This document shows, piece after piece, positions 1 through 8,741 of a stretch of 13,432 nucleotides of DNA (position 1 is the first letter of the stretch; each line of letters opens with the position of its first letter). The notes below the pieces were generated by a model. The model ran no database searches, had not been told where the DNA came from, and was given only the letters and a program-made list of their open reading frames with translations. This DNA comes from Xylaria sp. FL1777 (taxonomy: Eukaryota; Ascomycota; Sordariomycetes; Xylariales; Xylariaceae). The stretch is from positions 1 through 13,432 of the forward strand of contig MU401018.1 in the NCBI GenBank assembly GCA_022578965.1. Reading direction: 5' to 3'. The position numbers and the translations under genes were made by a program.

Positions 1-1
1 T

Positions 2-9
2 TAATAGCT
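2..9 (+). promoter_or_regulatory. Candidate primer-binding site, host copy
   Basis: The same TAATAGCT occurs here on the plus strand at the equivalent position (base 2 pairs with 8749). It implies that the 5' LTR of the host copy ends just outside the left edge of the window. Confidence 0.5.
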
Positions 10-186
10 TTTTAATTAATAAGACTTAATATATAAAAACAAATATTAATATAAAAAGTTAAATAATAAATAATTTATAAAATAAACTTTTAAAAGTATA
101 CTAAAGAAATATTTAAAAAATAAAAATACTAAATAGCATTACGTAAATAAACTTTATTTAATAATTAATAAAACTAGATTTAAGTT

Positions 187-1460
187 ATATTATTAAAAAC
201 AAAAAGTTAAAAATTAAGTTTAAAAATTTTAAAAACTTTTAGAACTAATAATGTACTAAAATAATAAACTTTAGTACTTTTATTAGCTATTTTTATTAAA
301 AAAAAAGCAGTAATAAAAAAAAAAAAGTTAAGCAGCAATAATAAAAAAAAACTAATATTAATATTAATGCTATAAAACAAACTAGTTATTTTAACTTAAA
401 AAATAGCTTAAATACTAAGCATTATAACTTTTAAACTAGCATAAATATTAGTTATAATAATTAAAGCAGTAATAATATTTATTACTATAATAATAAGTTA
501 AAGCTTTAAATAAATAATTATATTATAACTAATATTAATATTATTACTAGTAAATTTAATGCTTATTTTTATTACTGCTATATTTAAAGTAATAATTTAA
601 AATAAAAAACTTAACTTTTTATTATTACTACTGCTTTTATTATTAAAATTATTTATAATATTAAAAATATTAAACATTGAAAGTTTTAAACTTATTATTT
701 TAAAGCTTTATAATAAATTTATAAATATAAAAGCCTTTTTAATTTATGTTAAACTTTATTTAAAATAGCACTTTATTATTATTATAAAAAAAAATTAAAA
801 AGTAATAACTACTTTATAATTTTTATTAAAAAAAGTACTAAAATAGTTTTAATTTATTTTAAAGAATTTTTTAAAAGCTAATAAGTTAATTAACTTTAAG
901 CTAAAAATAAAAAAAATTTTTAAAAACTATATTAAGTTTAAAAATTAAATAAAAATATTATTTAAAAATACTTAAAAAGTAAAACATGCAAAAAAAGCAT
1001 TTTATTGCTTAAAACAAACAAAAGTAGTAATAAATTATATTATAAAATTTAAACAATTAATAGCAATTTTAAAATTGCTTAAGCTTGCATTATTTTATTT
1101 ATTTTATAATAAACTTAAAACTTAAGTTTAAAACAAACTATATAAAATAAATAAACTAGCAAAAATTAATATATATATTAATATAGCTATTATAATTAAT
1201 TAATAATTATTTAACTAGTACTTTAAAATTAAAAAAACTAAAAAAAACAAAAAAAAAAATATTTAAAAAAATATTAAACAAAAGTTTAAGCAAATTAATA
1301 AAATCTAAAAACAATAATTTTAAAATATGTTTAAAATTAAATGTTATAACTATAAAAAAAAAAACACTTTTAAAAACAATGCTAATTTAAAAAAAAAAAC
1401 AAAAAAAAAAGCTATAAAAAAAAAAAGATTTTTTAACTTAAAAAAAAAGTATAAGTTATA
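187..1460 (+). pseudogene. gag: gag remnant of host copy
   Basis: This is the plus-strand equivalent of the gag remnant at 7300-8565. The start codon equivalent at 187-189 is ATA (from ATG). Around 1080-1250 the translation reads LLKLALFYLFYNKLKT, then YINIAIIIN, then a Lys-rich tail: the FY..LK..V.D.L and I.IAI.I..RL pattern of gypsy gag capsids. The zinc knuckle begins at 1342 (CYNY) but has lost one A in the following run (11 instead of 12), which shifts the frame. It is otherwise broken only by RIP-type stops. Confidence 0.78.
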
Positions 1461-1539
1461 AAAGTTTAAAACAATAAAAAATAATAAAGCAATTTAAAAA
1501 ATATGTTTTTAAAGCAAAAGTATAAAGTTGCTGTTTTAA

Positions 1540-1544
1540 GTTAA
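1540..1544. repeat. Target-site duplication GTTAA, left copy
   Basis: GTTAA directly precedes LTR A and is repeated directly after LTR B. The uninterrupted site survives in the central element itself as the complementary TTAAC at 7207-7211, which proves that the host copy is broken here by insertion. Confidence 0.93.
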
Positions 1545-1553
1545 TATAACAGA

Positions 1554-1577
1554 CCTGTTATATATTAATATAACAGG
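1554..1577. repeat. Near-perfect palindrome at the U5 end of LTR A
   Basis: CCTGTTATATATTAATATAACAGG can fold on itself nearly base for base. The preceding TATAACAG (1545-1552) is a further inverted copy of its left arm. The same structure is at 8762-8785 and 11533-11556. It sits at the terminus that integrase must process. Confidence 0.7.
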
Positions 1578-1829
1578 TTTGCCCTTAGGGTCTTGATTTG
1601 CAAGTAATAATAGAATTCTTAACAGTAGTCCGTTAAAGAGGTTTTTGGGGTACTTTTACTACTATGCATTAATAGAGGTCTTAAAAGATTAAAAGTAATA
1701 AGTATATTAGTGCTTAGTAATTATAAGAAAATTAATAGCTAAAAAACTAGAACTAAATAAATAACTAAATATAAAAAGTGCATAATTATATAAACAAAAA
1801 AAAAGTAAAAAAAGTAATAACTTTTTTTA

Positions 1830-1933
1830 GATTACTGCAAGTTTAATAAGCATTAAATTACTATAAGCTTAGTAAACCTTAAATTATTGTAAGTTTAGTA
1901 AGCTTTAGATTATTGTAAGCTTAGTAAGCTAAA
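1830..1933. repeat. Four 26-bp tandem repeats in LTR A
   Basis: Four units start at 1830, 1856, 1882 and 1908, built on ATTACTGTAAGCTTAGTAAG-like sequence. They lie between two divergent TATA-like motifs, which suggests a shared upstream activating region. Units differ by transitions. Confidence 0.8.
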
Positions 1934-1983
1934 TAAGTTATTATATAACTTTAGCTTTAGCTAGCAAAAAAAAAAGTGCATAG

Positions 1984-1995
1984 TATATATAAAAG
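1984..1995 (+). promoter_or_regulatory. Plus-directed TATA box at the inner end of LTR A
   Basis: TATATATAAAAG lies 45-55 bases before the LTR end and points toward the candidate antisense ATG at 2111. It is also present at 9192-9203 and 11962-11973. Being AT-only it is not damaged by RIP, but for the same reason it is weak evidence. It lies in a relatively GC-containing neighbourhood in LTR B, which raises its weight. Confidence 0.4.
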
Positions 1996-2039
1996 CATTA
2001 AGCTGCTTTAAAAGCTACTTTTGTGCTAATTTTATAACA

Positions 2040-2055
2040 CTATTTTTTTTTTTTT
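2040..2055 (-). other. Polypurine tract, central element
   Basis: Immediately upstream of the 3' LTR the minus strand carries 13 consecutive A followed by TAG, then the LTR start TGTTAT. This is the expected place and composition of the plus-strand DNA priming tract used in reverse transcription, and it fixes the element's polarity. Confidence 0.75.
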
Positions 2056-2700
2056 AGAATTGTTGTTTTAATAATTTTCCGTAAATATTCTTTTTTTTTT
2101 TTTCTTTTGTATGTTACAATATTAAAACGCATTAAAAAAACTAACTGCTTATTTAAAACAAAGCAAAAACTTATTTTTGCCTTTTTTATTAACTTTACTA
2201 GCTATAAAGTTATGCTTTGCTTTTACTGCTTTAATTAGTTATTAATATATAAAATAACAAATAATATATTTTGTTGTTTTAAATGCGTACGCGTTAGTTG
2301 TTTCTGCAATAAATTAGGAGTTCTAATTAATTTAATTAATAATATAGTCTTTAAACACTGTTGTTTTAAGAAAAAAAAAAAGCAAGCAAAGCAATAGCTA
2401 TTTTTAGTTTAGAAAAAATTAAAACGAGCTTAAAATAGCTTTAATTTTGTTTTAAGCAAGTTAGCTTAGCTTTATATGCAAAAACGTTTTCTAAAAACAA
2501 AAAGTATTAAAATAATTTAGCAAAAGCTTTAGTTTTTAAATAAACTAAATAAAATAAAGCGCATTAAAAAAGAACAAAAAGCGTTAGTAAAAAAGCAAAA
2601 ATAATAAAAAAAGCAAGCTAAAGCAGCGCAAGCTGCTTTATTTAAGTTTAATTAGGATTTCTTAAGCGTTTTTTTTAAAGTTAACTTTTTTTTTTTAGTT
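2056..2700. other. Region between pol and 3' LTR of central element
   Basis: About 640 bases lie downstream of the chromodomain. The minus strand gives no recognisable domain. Apart from the possible plus-strand remnant, it holds only T-runs and A-runs. Purine bias on the plus strand is clear at 2370-2640. Confidence 0.6.
2111..2700 (+). pseudogene. Possible antisense coding remnant between pol and 3' LTR
   Basis: Here the purine-rich strand switches to plus, opposite to gag-pol. A plus-strand ATG at 2111 lies about 115 bases after a TATATATAAAAG in the LTR. One frame covers 2111-2370; after an 11-A run a second frame (2380-2690) reads a Lys/Gln/Ala-rich, coiled-coil-like stretch such as KEQKALVKKQK and KQAKAAQAALFKFN. 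About nine stops fall in the latter, all TAA/TAG. In the second copy (12089-12678) the codons TAA TAA (about 2602) are CAA CAA, and conversely some CAA here are TAA there, so these stops are mutational. Stop density alone is not clearly below chance at this base composition. I recognise no family. Confidence 0.33.
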
Positions 2701-2712
2701 TTGAGCAGTTAA

Positions 2713-2869
2713 AATATTAGTAGTAAAACTAACTTATAACTACTTTAGCAATCTTTAAGTGTTTTTTAAGTTCTTAAGTATTATTAGCATATAAGTATTC
2801 TTTTTATTTAATAAAATACTTTAAGTTATTGTTGTTTTAATAGAAATTCAGTATATTTTTAATTTTATA
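2713..2869 (-). other. Chromodomain at integrase C-terminus
   Basis: The frame that encodes RT and integrase ends in YKIKNIL, then NLKYFIK*KEYLY, then NNT*ELKKHLKIAK. This aligns with the chromodomain pattern Y.VE.IL, YLVKWKGYP, NTWEP..NL. The Trp codons of KWKGY (2806-2804) and NTWEP are both TAA, from TGG. In fungal chromoviruses this domain reads methylated H3K9 and directs integration to heterochromatin. The domain is also present in the second element at 12691-12847. Confidence 0.9.
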
Positions 2870-3022
2870 AACGTTTTAATCTGTTTTTATTTCTAGTTAT
2901 GTTTTAATAAATGTTTTAATAAGTGCTAGTTTTAGTAAAAAAATGTAAAAAATAAAGTAAATTTATATATTCTTTAGTAATAACAGTTTATAATTAGTAA
3001 GTAAAATAATTTCTTTAATTTT

Positions 3023-3034
3023 AAAAAAGCTAAG
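3023..3034 (-). other. Integrase GPY/F module
   Basis: The in-frame codons CTT AGC TTT TTT followed by KIKE correspond to LGPFKI-type sequence, the GPY/F module found C-terminal to the core in chromovirus integrases. Gly to Ser and Pro to Phe are reached by transitions. Confidence 0.72.
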
Positions 3035-3481
3035 TTTTTTAAATTTTAATTTATTGCTTAGTTGTTTTATTTTAATTTAAAAAATATTAATGTTTGCATT
3101 TTATTTTTGTTGTAATAAGTAAACTTTGTTTCTTTTTTTAAAAGTTAGTTCTTTAGTTCGTTTTTTGTTATAATATATTAATATCTGTTGTTATAAAAAT
3201 TAAAAGCATAATTGTAGTTTAACTTGTAGCGTTTTAATCTCTGTTGCAATAGTTTTTGCTTAAAGTGCTATAGTTAAAATAACAAGTGCTTTTATTAATG
3301 TTTTTTTTTGTTTTTTGGTAATTATTTGCTATTTATAAACAGCTTTATGCAAAAATATGTTTATATTTTCGTTTGTTAATATATTATATAAAATTTATGC
3401 TATTAATAATAGTTTTATTTAATTGTTTTATTAGTAATTAATATAACTTTATAAATATTGTTTTAATATTTAGTTTAGTTT

Positions 3482-3790
3482 TTTTGTTTATTTATTTATT
3501 TGTAAGTAGTAAGCAGTTAAAAACTTTAGTTTAACATTAATAAGTTTAAAAAAGCTAGTTTTAAACTTAAAAGTAAACAATTTATTTCGGTTTAAAATAA
3601 TTCTTTTTAGTAGCTTATACTTATTTAAATATTAACGTATAAAAGCATATATAAGTTATTTAGCTATTACATTTTTTTTAAACAGTAAAAAGTAAGCATA
3701 CTTAGTAAATTTATTAACAATAACTTATATTTTATTATATTATACTTTTATAACTAAATTAGTTAATAAAAGTAATGCTATAATAAAATT
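3482..3790 (-). other. Integrase catalytic core (D-D35-E)
   Basis: The three catalytic positions can be placed exactly: first Asp at 3790-3788 (A*NF, now AAT), second Asp at 3592-3590 in an ISDRDK-like context (now AAC), and Glu at 3484-3482 in a QTDGQTER-like context (now AAA). The second and third are 36 codons apart, the canonical D35E spacing. Between them read the typical VNKFTKYAYFL and TAYY blocks. All three residues are destroyed by G-to-A changes. Confidence 0.92.
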
Positions 3791-3877
3791 CTAAGCAATA
3801 ATATATTATGCTTGTTTAAGTATTTATATAAATTATAGCAGTTTATAAAGCTTATATTAAGCTACTTTAGCTTTATT

Positions 3878-4000
3878 ATAAATATTGCACTTTTTTATAA
3901 TAGATTTAACTATGTTTTATAGTTCTAAAAAATTGTATTTTTTTTATAGTTGTTTAATTATTTTTGTTGTTCTTTAGTATTTATATAATAAATGTTCGTA
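3878..4000 (-). other. Integrase N-terminal HHCC zinc finger
   Basis: Translation gives YEHLLYKY then a ~29-residue spacer and KCNIYNKA. The motif is H (3994-3992)-x4-H (3979-3977, now TAC)-x29-C (3889-3887)-x2-C (3880-3878, now TAT). Spacing matches the HHCC domain of retroviral and gypsy integrases. Two of the four zinc ligands have been lost, both by single transitions. Confidence 0.88.
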
Positions 4001-4249
4001 AAATTTTTTAATAAACTTGTTTCGTAAAAATTCTAGTAAGTAAACTTTGCGTTTATATATTAGCTTATTATTTTTTAATCTTTTATGCTTTTGTAGCTAT
4101 GCTAACTTTTCTAAGTTATAAGCTTATTATAGCTATATATTTATAAAATCTTTAAGTATAATTTTAACTTTTAAGCTTTTATTTTTTTAAAAATATAGCA
4201 CTTAAATGTTTTTTTTTAAAACTTTAAATCTTTTTTAACCTTGTTAGTT

Positions 4250-4680
4250 AAATATATTCGCTTAAATGTTTTTTTTTCTTTTAATGTAACATATTTTAAA
4301 GTTAAACTTAGAAAAAAAAACCATTTAATTTTTATGTTGTTTAGTAATTTTTTATGTAGTTATAAATTTTATTAAGTTTTAATAATTTAAATAAATTTTA
4401 ATTAGCTTTATAGTTCTTATAAAAAACAGTTTTTACTTCTTAAGTGCTATAATAATTATAAATAGTTTTTTGTTATATATAAAGTATTATAATGTTATAT
4501 TTTGTAGTGCTTTAAAGTAATAAGCTATTAAGTGCTATTTTTTGTTGTTTTTTAGTTGTTTTAAAACTTTTGTAATTATATTATCTAAAGCATTTATTTT
4601 TAGCTTTTTCTTTTTTTGTAAATTAAGTAGTTTAACTATAGGGTTAAAAATAACTTTTAGTTTTAGTTCTTTAAAAGCTT
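4250..4680 (-). other. RNase H domain remnant
   Basis: In the RT frame the segment at 4594-4583 reads NALD, the RIP form of the DASD that carries the first catalytic Asp. Then come a VLKQL run, *HLIAYYFKAL (from WHPIAYYS-like sequence), YNKKLFIIIIALKK (from YDKELFAI-like sequence, with the active-site Glu now Lys), and YLNY*NL (from the YSDHRNL-type motif, Asp now Asn). This is the usual gypsy RNase H order, and the enzyme would degrade RNA in the RNA:DNA hybrid. There is no frameshift within it. Confidence 0.87.
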
Positions 4681-4935
4681 TTTAAGCTTTTTTTAAAATT
4701 AAAAAAAACTTTCTTTTGTATTTTTTCCTTGTGTACTTTATAAAATAAAATGCCATTTTTCCAAAGTTTTAAATTAACATTTTAACATAATTTAAAAATT
4801 TTAATGCTTGTTATATGTTTATAATAGTAGTTAAGTTAAGTATTTTTTAGTTTTATATTATATTAATTTTTAACTATTAAATTTATATTTGTTTTAAAGT
4901 AATCGTAAATTTTAAAAAGTTAATTTTTTATATAT

Positions 4936-5240
4936 GCTATATATACTTTTTTATATTAAGTTATAATTTTGCTTATTTAAGTGTTTTTAATACTTAAGTT
5001 ATATATTTTTTGTGTTTTTTTAGCGTTTTAAAGTAAATTAAAATATTATTTAAGTAAATAAATATAAACTTATTTAAAAACTTCTGTAAAATCGTTATTA
5101 TTATATATTAAAAGCTAGCTAGTATATTTTATAGTTCTTATAGCATAATTATATACTTATATAGTTTATATATTGTTTATATAGCAGTTTTTCATTTTTT
5201 TCTTTTAGCTATTTTAATAGCATAATATTTATTTAAAATA
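4936..5240 (-). other. Reverse transcriptase palm and active site
   Basis: The minus strand reads Y-L-N-N-I-L-I-Y at 5056-5033, the gypsy-type YLDDILIY with both catalytic Asp codons changed from GAY to AAT. It is followed by KTLEKHKKYV*LVLKTLQ, a close match to the KTLEEH..HV..VL..L stretch of Ty3/gypsy RTs, then AKLWLN. The YLDD form and its right flank exclude Ty1/copia. Upstream, the VMP.GL..NAPASF block lies near 5150-5111 and is read more clearly in the host copy at 11310-11348. Confidence 0.92.
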
Positions 5241-7300
5241 TTAACTATTATAAACTATTTTGCTTAGCTAATATTTTCTTTTATAATTACTAGCAAAGTA
5301 AAAAAGTATTTATTTGCAATAATAATTACATTTAATAGTTAGTAATTAACTATTATTTGCTATACTAGTTTTTCTTTTTTATTAATTAGTTATTTTTTAT
5401 TTTTTATTTTAAGTATTAATATTATAAAGTATTTAACAAATAACTAAAATTCTTTTAGAAATTCTTTTGCTAAGTTTTTTTAAATATATTTTTATAAAGC
5501 GTTTATTTTGTTTAAGCTTATATAGTATACTTAATAAAGCTTTAATTAACATTTTTTTTTAATAAGAATATAGTAGTTTTATAAGCTATGTTTAAAAAGT
5601 TTTTTTTTTTCTTTTTTTTTAAATAGTTTGTAAAATCTGTAATATACTTTTGGTATTTTGTTTAGAATTTTTTTTGCAATTTTTTTAATTTTTTTGCTTT
5701 ATTTCTTACTTTTTTAATTAATAGTTTTTACTTTTTATTAAATTAAAAAGTTACTAGTTTTTAGTTATAATATTCTTAAAATAATGTTATAATTAAATAT
5801 ATTAGCAATATTTAATATAATTTGTTTTTTATATTTTTATATAAATATATTAAAAAGTTTGGTTTTTTTAAGTATATAACTGTTATTATAGCTAAAAGTG
5901 CTTTTATTAAATTTTTTAATCTTTTAGAATTTTTGCTTATATTTCTAGAAAATTTCATTTTGTTTTATTACTTTAAGTAAAATTATGTTAGCTTATGCTT
6001 TTAAATTAATTAAAGTATTATATTTTTTTTTTTAATATATAAGTTCGACTTTAAATTAGTTTTACTAGTTATTGCATTAAACTTTACGTAAAGCTTTAGT
6101 TTTTTTAGCTATTTGCTGCTTTTTTAGCAAGTATTTATTTTGTTTTTTGATTTTTTTTTATAAGATATTTAAATACTTATTTTATTTTGCACTCTAAATA
6201 TTATTGTGCTTTGTTTTATTTTTTCTTTTAAGCAAGCTTTAAATTGCAGTTTTTAAGCTTTTTTGCTTTTAGCAATTATTTTTTAGTATAATTATGCTTT
6301 AATTAGCTAATAATATTTATAGCGGTTATTTTTATATTTTTTTAAAATAATGTTATAAGTATAATTAAAATTCTTTTTAAATATTATAAATCTTTATAAA
6401 TTTTTATAGTAAACTATAATTATAACTAACCATTTTAATTTATAAAAGTTTTATATTTTTATTTTTGCAATTTATTTAAAAAACTAATTATTTTTTAGTT
6501 TATTAAATAAATATTAGTAGCAATAATATATTATATAACAATTTTATAGTACTTTATTATATTTTAAATTTTTTAAGCATAAAATATTATTATTGTTTTT
6601 TATTATAGTTTTATTATAGTAATAACTTTTAATAATTAGTTAAATTGCTAGCTTTAGTTTTTAAAACATATTAGTTTTTGCGCTAACTATTAGTGCTTTT
6701 TTATTTTGTTATATTTAAAGCAGTTTAAGCTATAAAAATACTTTATTTATTTTTATTAGTTTTTTTTTTGTAGTATTTTTTATAGCTTTTAATTTTATTT
6801 GTTTTTGCTTTAAAGTTTTATAAGTTTTGTTTTTTTAAGTTTATTTAGCAACTAAGTATTTTAGTAGTTTATAATTAGTTTAGTAATTATATTATTTATA
6901 GTTATAGTTTTATTTTTTTAAACATAACTTTTTTTTAAGCTATATTTTAAGCTTTAATAGTTTAAAATTTTTGTAATTTTATAAGTTTGCTAACTATATT
7001 AACTTATTACTTTTTATTATTTGCTACTTTTAGTTAAACTATTTTTTTAAGTTATATATTAAATAACTTTAATTGTTTATATAGCAAATATATTTTTTTG
7101 CAATTTATTTTAATAATTGCAAAGCTTTTAAATAATATTTATATGCTTATTTATTTTAATTTATATAAATAAAGCATTTAAATTTGTTTAGTATAACACT
7201 TTTGTTTTAACTTAAAATAGCAATTTTATATTTTTGCTTTAAAAACATATTTTTTAAATTACTCTGTTGTTTTTTATTGTTTTAAACTTTTATAACTTGT
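5240..7300 (-). other. N-terminal pol region without assignable motif
   Basis: By position this should encode protease and the first RT blocks. About 2.1 kb is longer than those two domains normally need, so a linker or extra domain is possible. I searched all three minus frames near 6690 for a protease D-S/T-G and found only ALIVSAKTNMF-like text, which lacks the Gly and is in the gag frame. No other gene is seen on either strand. Confidence 0.5.
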
Positions 7301-8565
7301 ATTTTTTTTTTAAGTTAAAAAATCTTTTCTTTTTTATAGCTTTTTTTTTTGTTTTTTTTTTTAAATTAATATTATTTTTAAAAGTGTTTTTTCTTTTTAT
7401 AGTTATAACATTTAACTTTAAATATATTTTAAAATTATTATTCTTAGATTTTATTAATTTGCTTAAATCTTTGTTTAATACTTTTTTAAGTATTCTTTTT
7501 TTTGTTTTTTTTAGTTTCTTTAGTTTTAAAATACTAGTTAAATAATTATTAATTAATTATAATAGCTATATTAATATATATATTGATTTTTGCTAGTTTA
7601 TTTATTTTATATAGTTTATTTTAAACTTAAGTTTTAAGTTTACTATAAAATAAATAAAACAGTATAAGCTTAAGCAATTTTAAAATTACTGCTAATTGTT
7701 TAAATTTTATAGCGTAATTTGCTGCTACTTTTGTTTGTTTTAAGCAATAAAATGCTTTTTTTGCATGTTTTGCTTTTTAAGTATCTTTAAATAGTGCTTT
7801 TATTTGATTTTTAAACTTAACATAGTTTTTAAAAATCTTTTTTGTTTTTAGTTTAAAATCGGTTAACTTGTTAGCTTTTAAAAAATCTTTTAAAATAAAT
7901 TAAAACTATTTTAATATTTTTTCTAATAAAAATTATAAAATAATTATTATTTTTTGATCTTTTTTTATAATAATAGTAAAGTGCTATTTTAAATAAAGTT
8001 TAGCATAAATTAAAAAAGCTTTTATATTTGTAAATCTATTATAAAGCTTTAAAGCAATAAGTTTAAAACCTTTAATGTTTAGCATTTTTAACATTATAAA
8101 TAATCTTAATAATAAAAGCAGCAGTAATAATAAAAAATTAAGTTTTTTATTTTAAATTATTACTTTAAGTATAGCAGTAATAAAAATAAGCATTAAGTTT
8201 GCTAATAGTAGTGTTAACATTAATTATAATATAATTACTTGTTTAAAACCTTAATTTATTGTTATAATAGCAATTATTATTGCTGCTTTAATTACTATAG
8301 CTAATATTTACGCTAGTTTAAAAGTTATAACGCTTAATATTTAAACTATTCTTTAAGTTAAAGCAACTAGTTTATTTTGTAGCACTAGCGTTAGTATTAA
8401 CTTTTCTTTACTACTACTGCTTAACTTTTTTTTTTTTATTACTGCTTTTCTTTTAATAAAAGTAGTTAATAAAAGTATTAAAGTTTGCTATTTTAATACG
8501 TTGCTAATTCTAAAAATCTTTAAAATTTTTAAACTTAATTTTTAACTTTTTATTTTTAGTAGCAT
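7300..8565 (-). pseudogene. gag: gag remnant of central element (capsid plus CCHC knuckle)
   Basis: Gag forms the virus-like particle and packages the element RNA. The candidate ATG at 8565-8563 is in the same frame as all later gag signatures and lies 187 bases inside the LTR. The first ~120 codons are low-complexity. After that comes a capsid-like stretch reading NIKAFLIYAKLYLK (about 8040-8000), where fungal gag usually shows a LRAFLT..K.YL-type motif. Near 7660-7560 an FY..LK..V segment is followed by a Lys-rich tail. The CCHC knuckle is at 7369-7410. The frame holds many TAA/TAG codons but no net indel relative to the host copy at 1-1544. About 420 codons is a normal gag length. The downstream end is uncertain because RIP has turned the region into A-runs. 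Confidence 0.82.
7369..7410 (-). other. Gag CCHC zinc knuckle
   Basis: The minus-strand translation is CYNYKKKKHF***Y-like, with the spacing C-x2-C-x4-H-x4-C exactly kept. The second and last Cys codons are TAT (from TGT) and both Gly codons are AAA (from GGA). This nucleocapsid motif binds the genomic RNA. The same motif occurs at 1342-1382 in the host copy, where one A is missing. Confidence 0.85.
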
Positions 8566-8741
8566 AACCTAGATCTAGTTTATTAATTATTAAGTAAAGT
8601 TTACTTATGTAATGCTATTTAACATTTTTATTTTTTAAATATTTCCTTAGTATATTTTTAAAAGTCTATTTTATAAATCGTTTATTATTTAACTTTTTAT
8701 ACTAATATTTGTTTTTATATGTTAAGTTTTATTAATTAAAA

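Larger units (their letters stand above)
1..1544 (+). mobile_element. Plus-sense host copy, 5' internal part
   Basis: This is the reverse complement of 7207-8750 of the central element over its whole length with no net indel (two 1-bp changes cancel). It holds the primer-binding-like site, leader, and gag through the zinc knuckle. It is cut at 1544 by the insertion of the central element and resumes at 9248. Together with 9248-11523 it forms the older copy, which lies in the opposite orientation. Confidence 0.93.
1545..2039 (-). repeat. 3' LTR of central element (LTR A)
   Basis: This 495-bp long terminal repeat has exactly the same length as the right LTR (8753-9247) and differs from it, as far as I compared, by transitions only. 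On the minus strand it begins TGTTATAAAATTAGCAC and ends TGTTATA, where TGTTACA is the probable ancestral end. It contains the U5-end palindrome (1554-1577), a minus-directed TATA-like motif (about 1784-1792), four 26-bp repeats (1830-1933) and a plus-directed TATATATAAAAG (1984-1995). Its outer (left) half keeps noticeably more G and C, for example GCCCTTAGGGTC near 1580, than the same part of the right LTR. Confidence 0.93.
2700..7300 (-). pseudogene. pol: pol remnant of central element (RT, RNase H, integrase, chromodomain)
   Basis: Pol supplies the enzymes for reverse transcription and integration. From about 5200 down to 2710 all signatures fall in a single minus-strand frame (codon first base = 1 mod 3), so about 2.5 kb has no net frameshift. 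Gag lies in frame 0 mod 3, which places pol in -1 relative to gag, as in elements that express pol by ribosomal frameshifting. Order: RT active site 5045-5056, RNase H about 4250-4680, integrase zinc finger 3878-3994, integrase core 3482-3790, GPY/F 3023-3034, chromodomain 2713-2869. The stretch 7300-5250 should hold protease and the RT fingers, but I could not find a convincing protease D-S/T-G. Interruptions are TAA/TAG that revert to CAA, CAG, CGA or TGG. The 3' boundary is approximate. Confidence 0.9.

Noticed and set aside
300..660. Microsatellite-like GCAGTAATAATA runs in the host copy
   Set aside because: They match the low-complexity N-terminal part of gag in the central copy and look like mutated Ala/Thr/Ser/Pro codons, not an independent repeat locus.
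1830..1933. CRISPR-like array from regularly spaced repeats
   Set aside because: The 26-bp units are head-to-tail with no spacers, occur inside all three LTRs and belong to a eukaryotic element.
2041..2057. Polypyrimidine tract plus AG as a 3' splice acceptor on the plus strand
   Set aside because: It is the exact complement of the polypurine tract required next to the 3' LTR, which is sufficient explanation. A splice role for the antisense unit cannot be excluded but has no support.
6660..6700. Protease active site reading ALIVSAKTNMF
   Set aside because: The Asp would need a transversion and the Gly is absent, while all other changes here are transitions. The frame is that of gag rather than pol.
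7267..7545. 92-codon plus-strand open frame rich in Phe and Leu
   Set aside because: It is the complement of the gag-pol junction on the minus strand. Its composition is what TTT/TTA runs give by chance, and the equivalent sequence in the host copy is not kept open.
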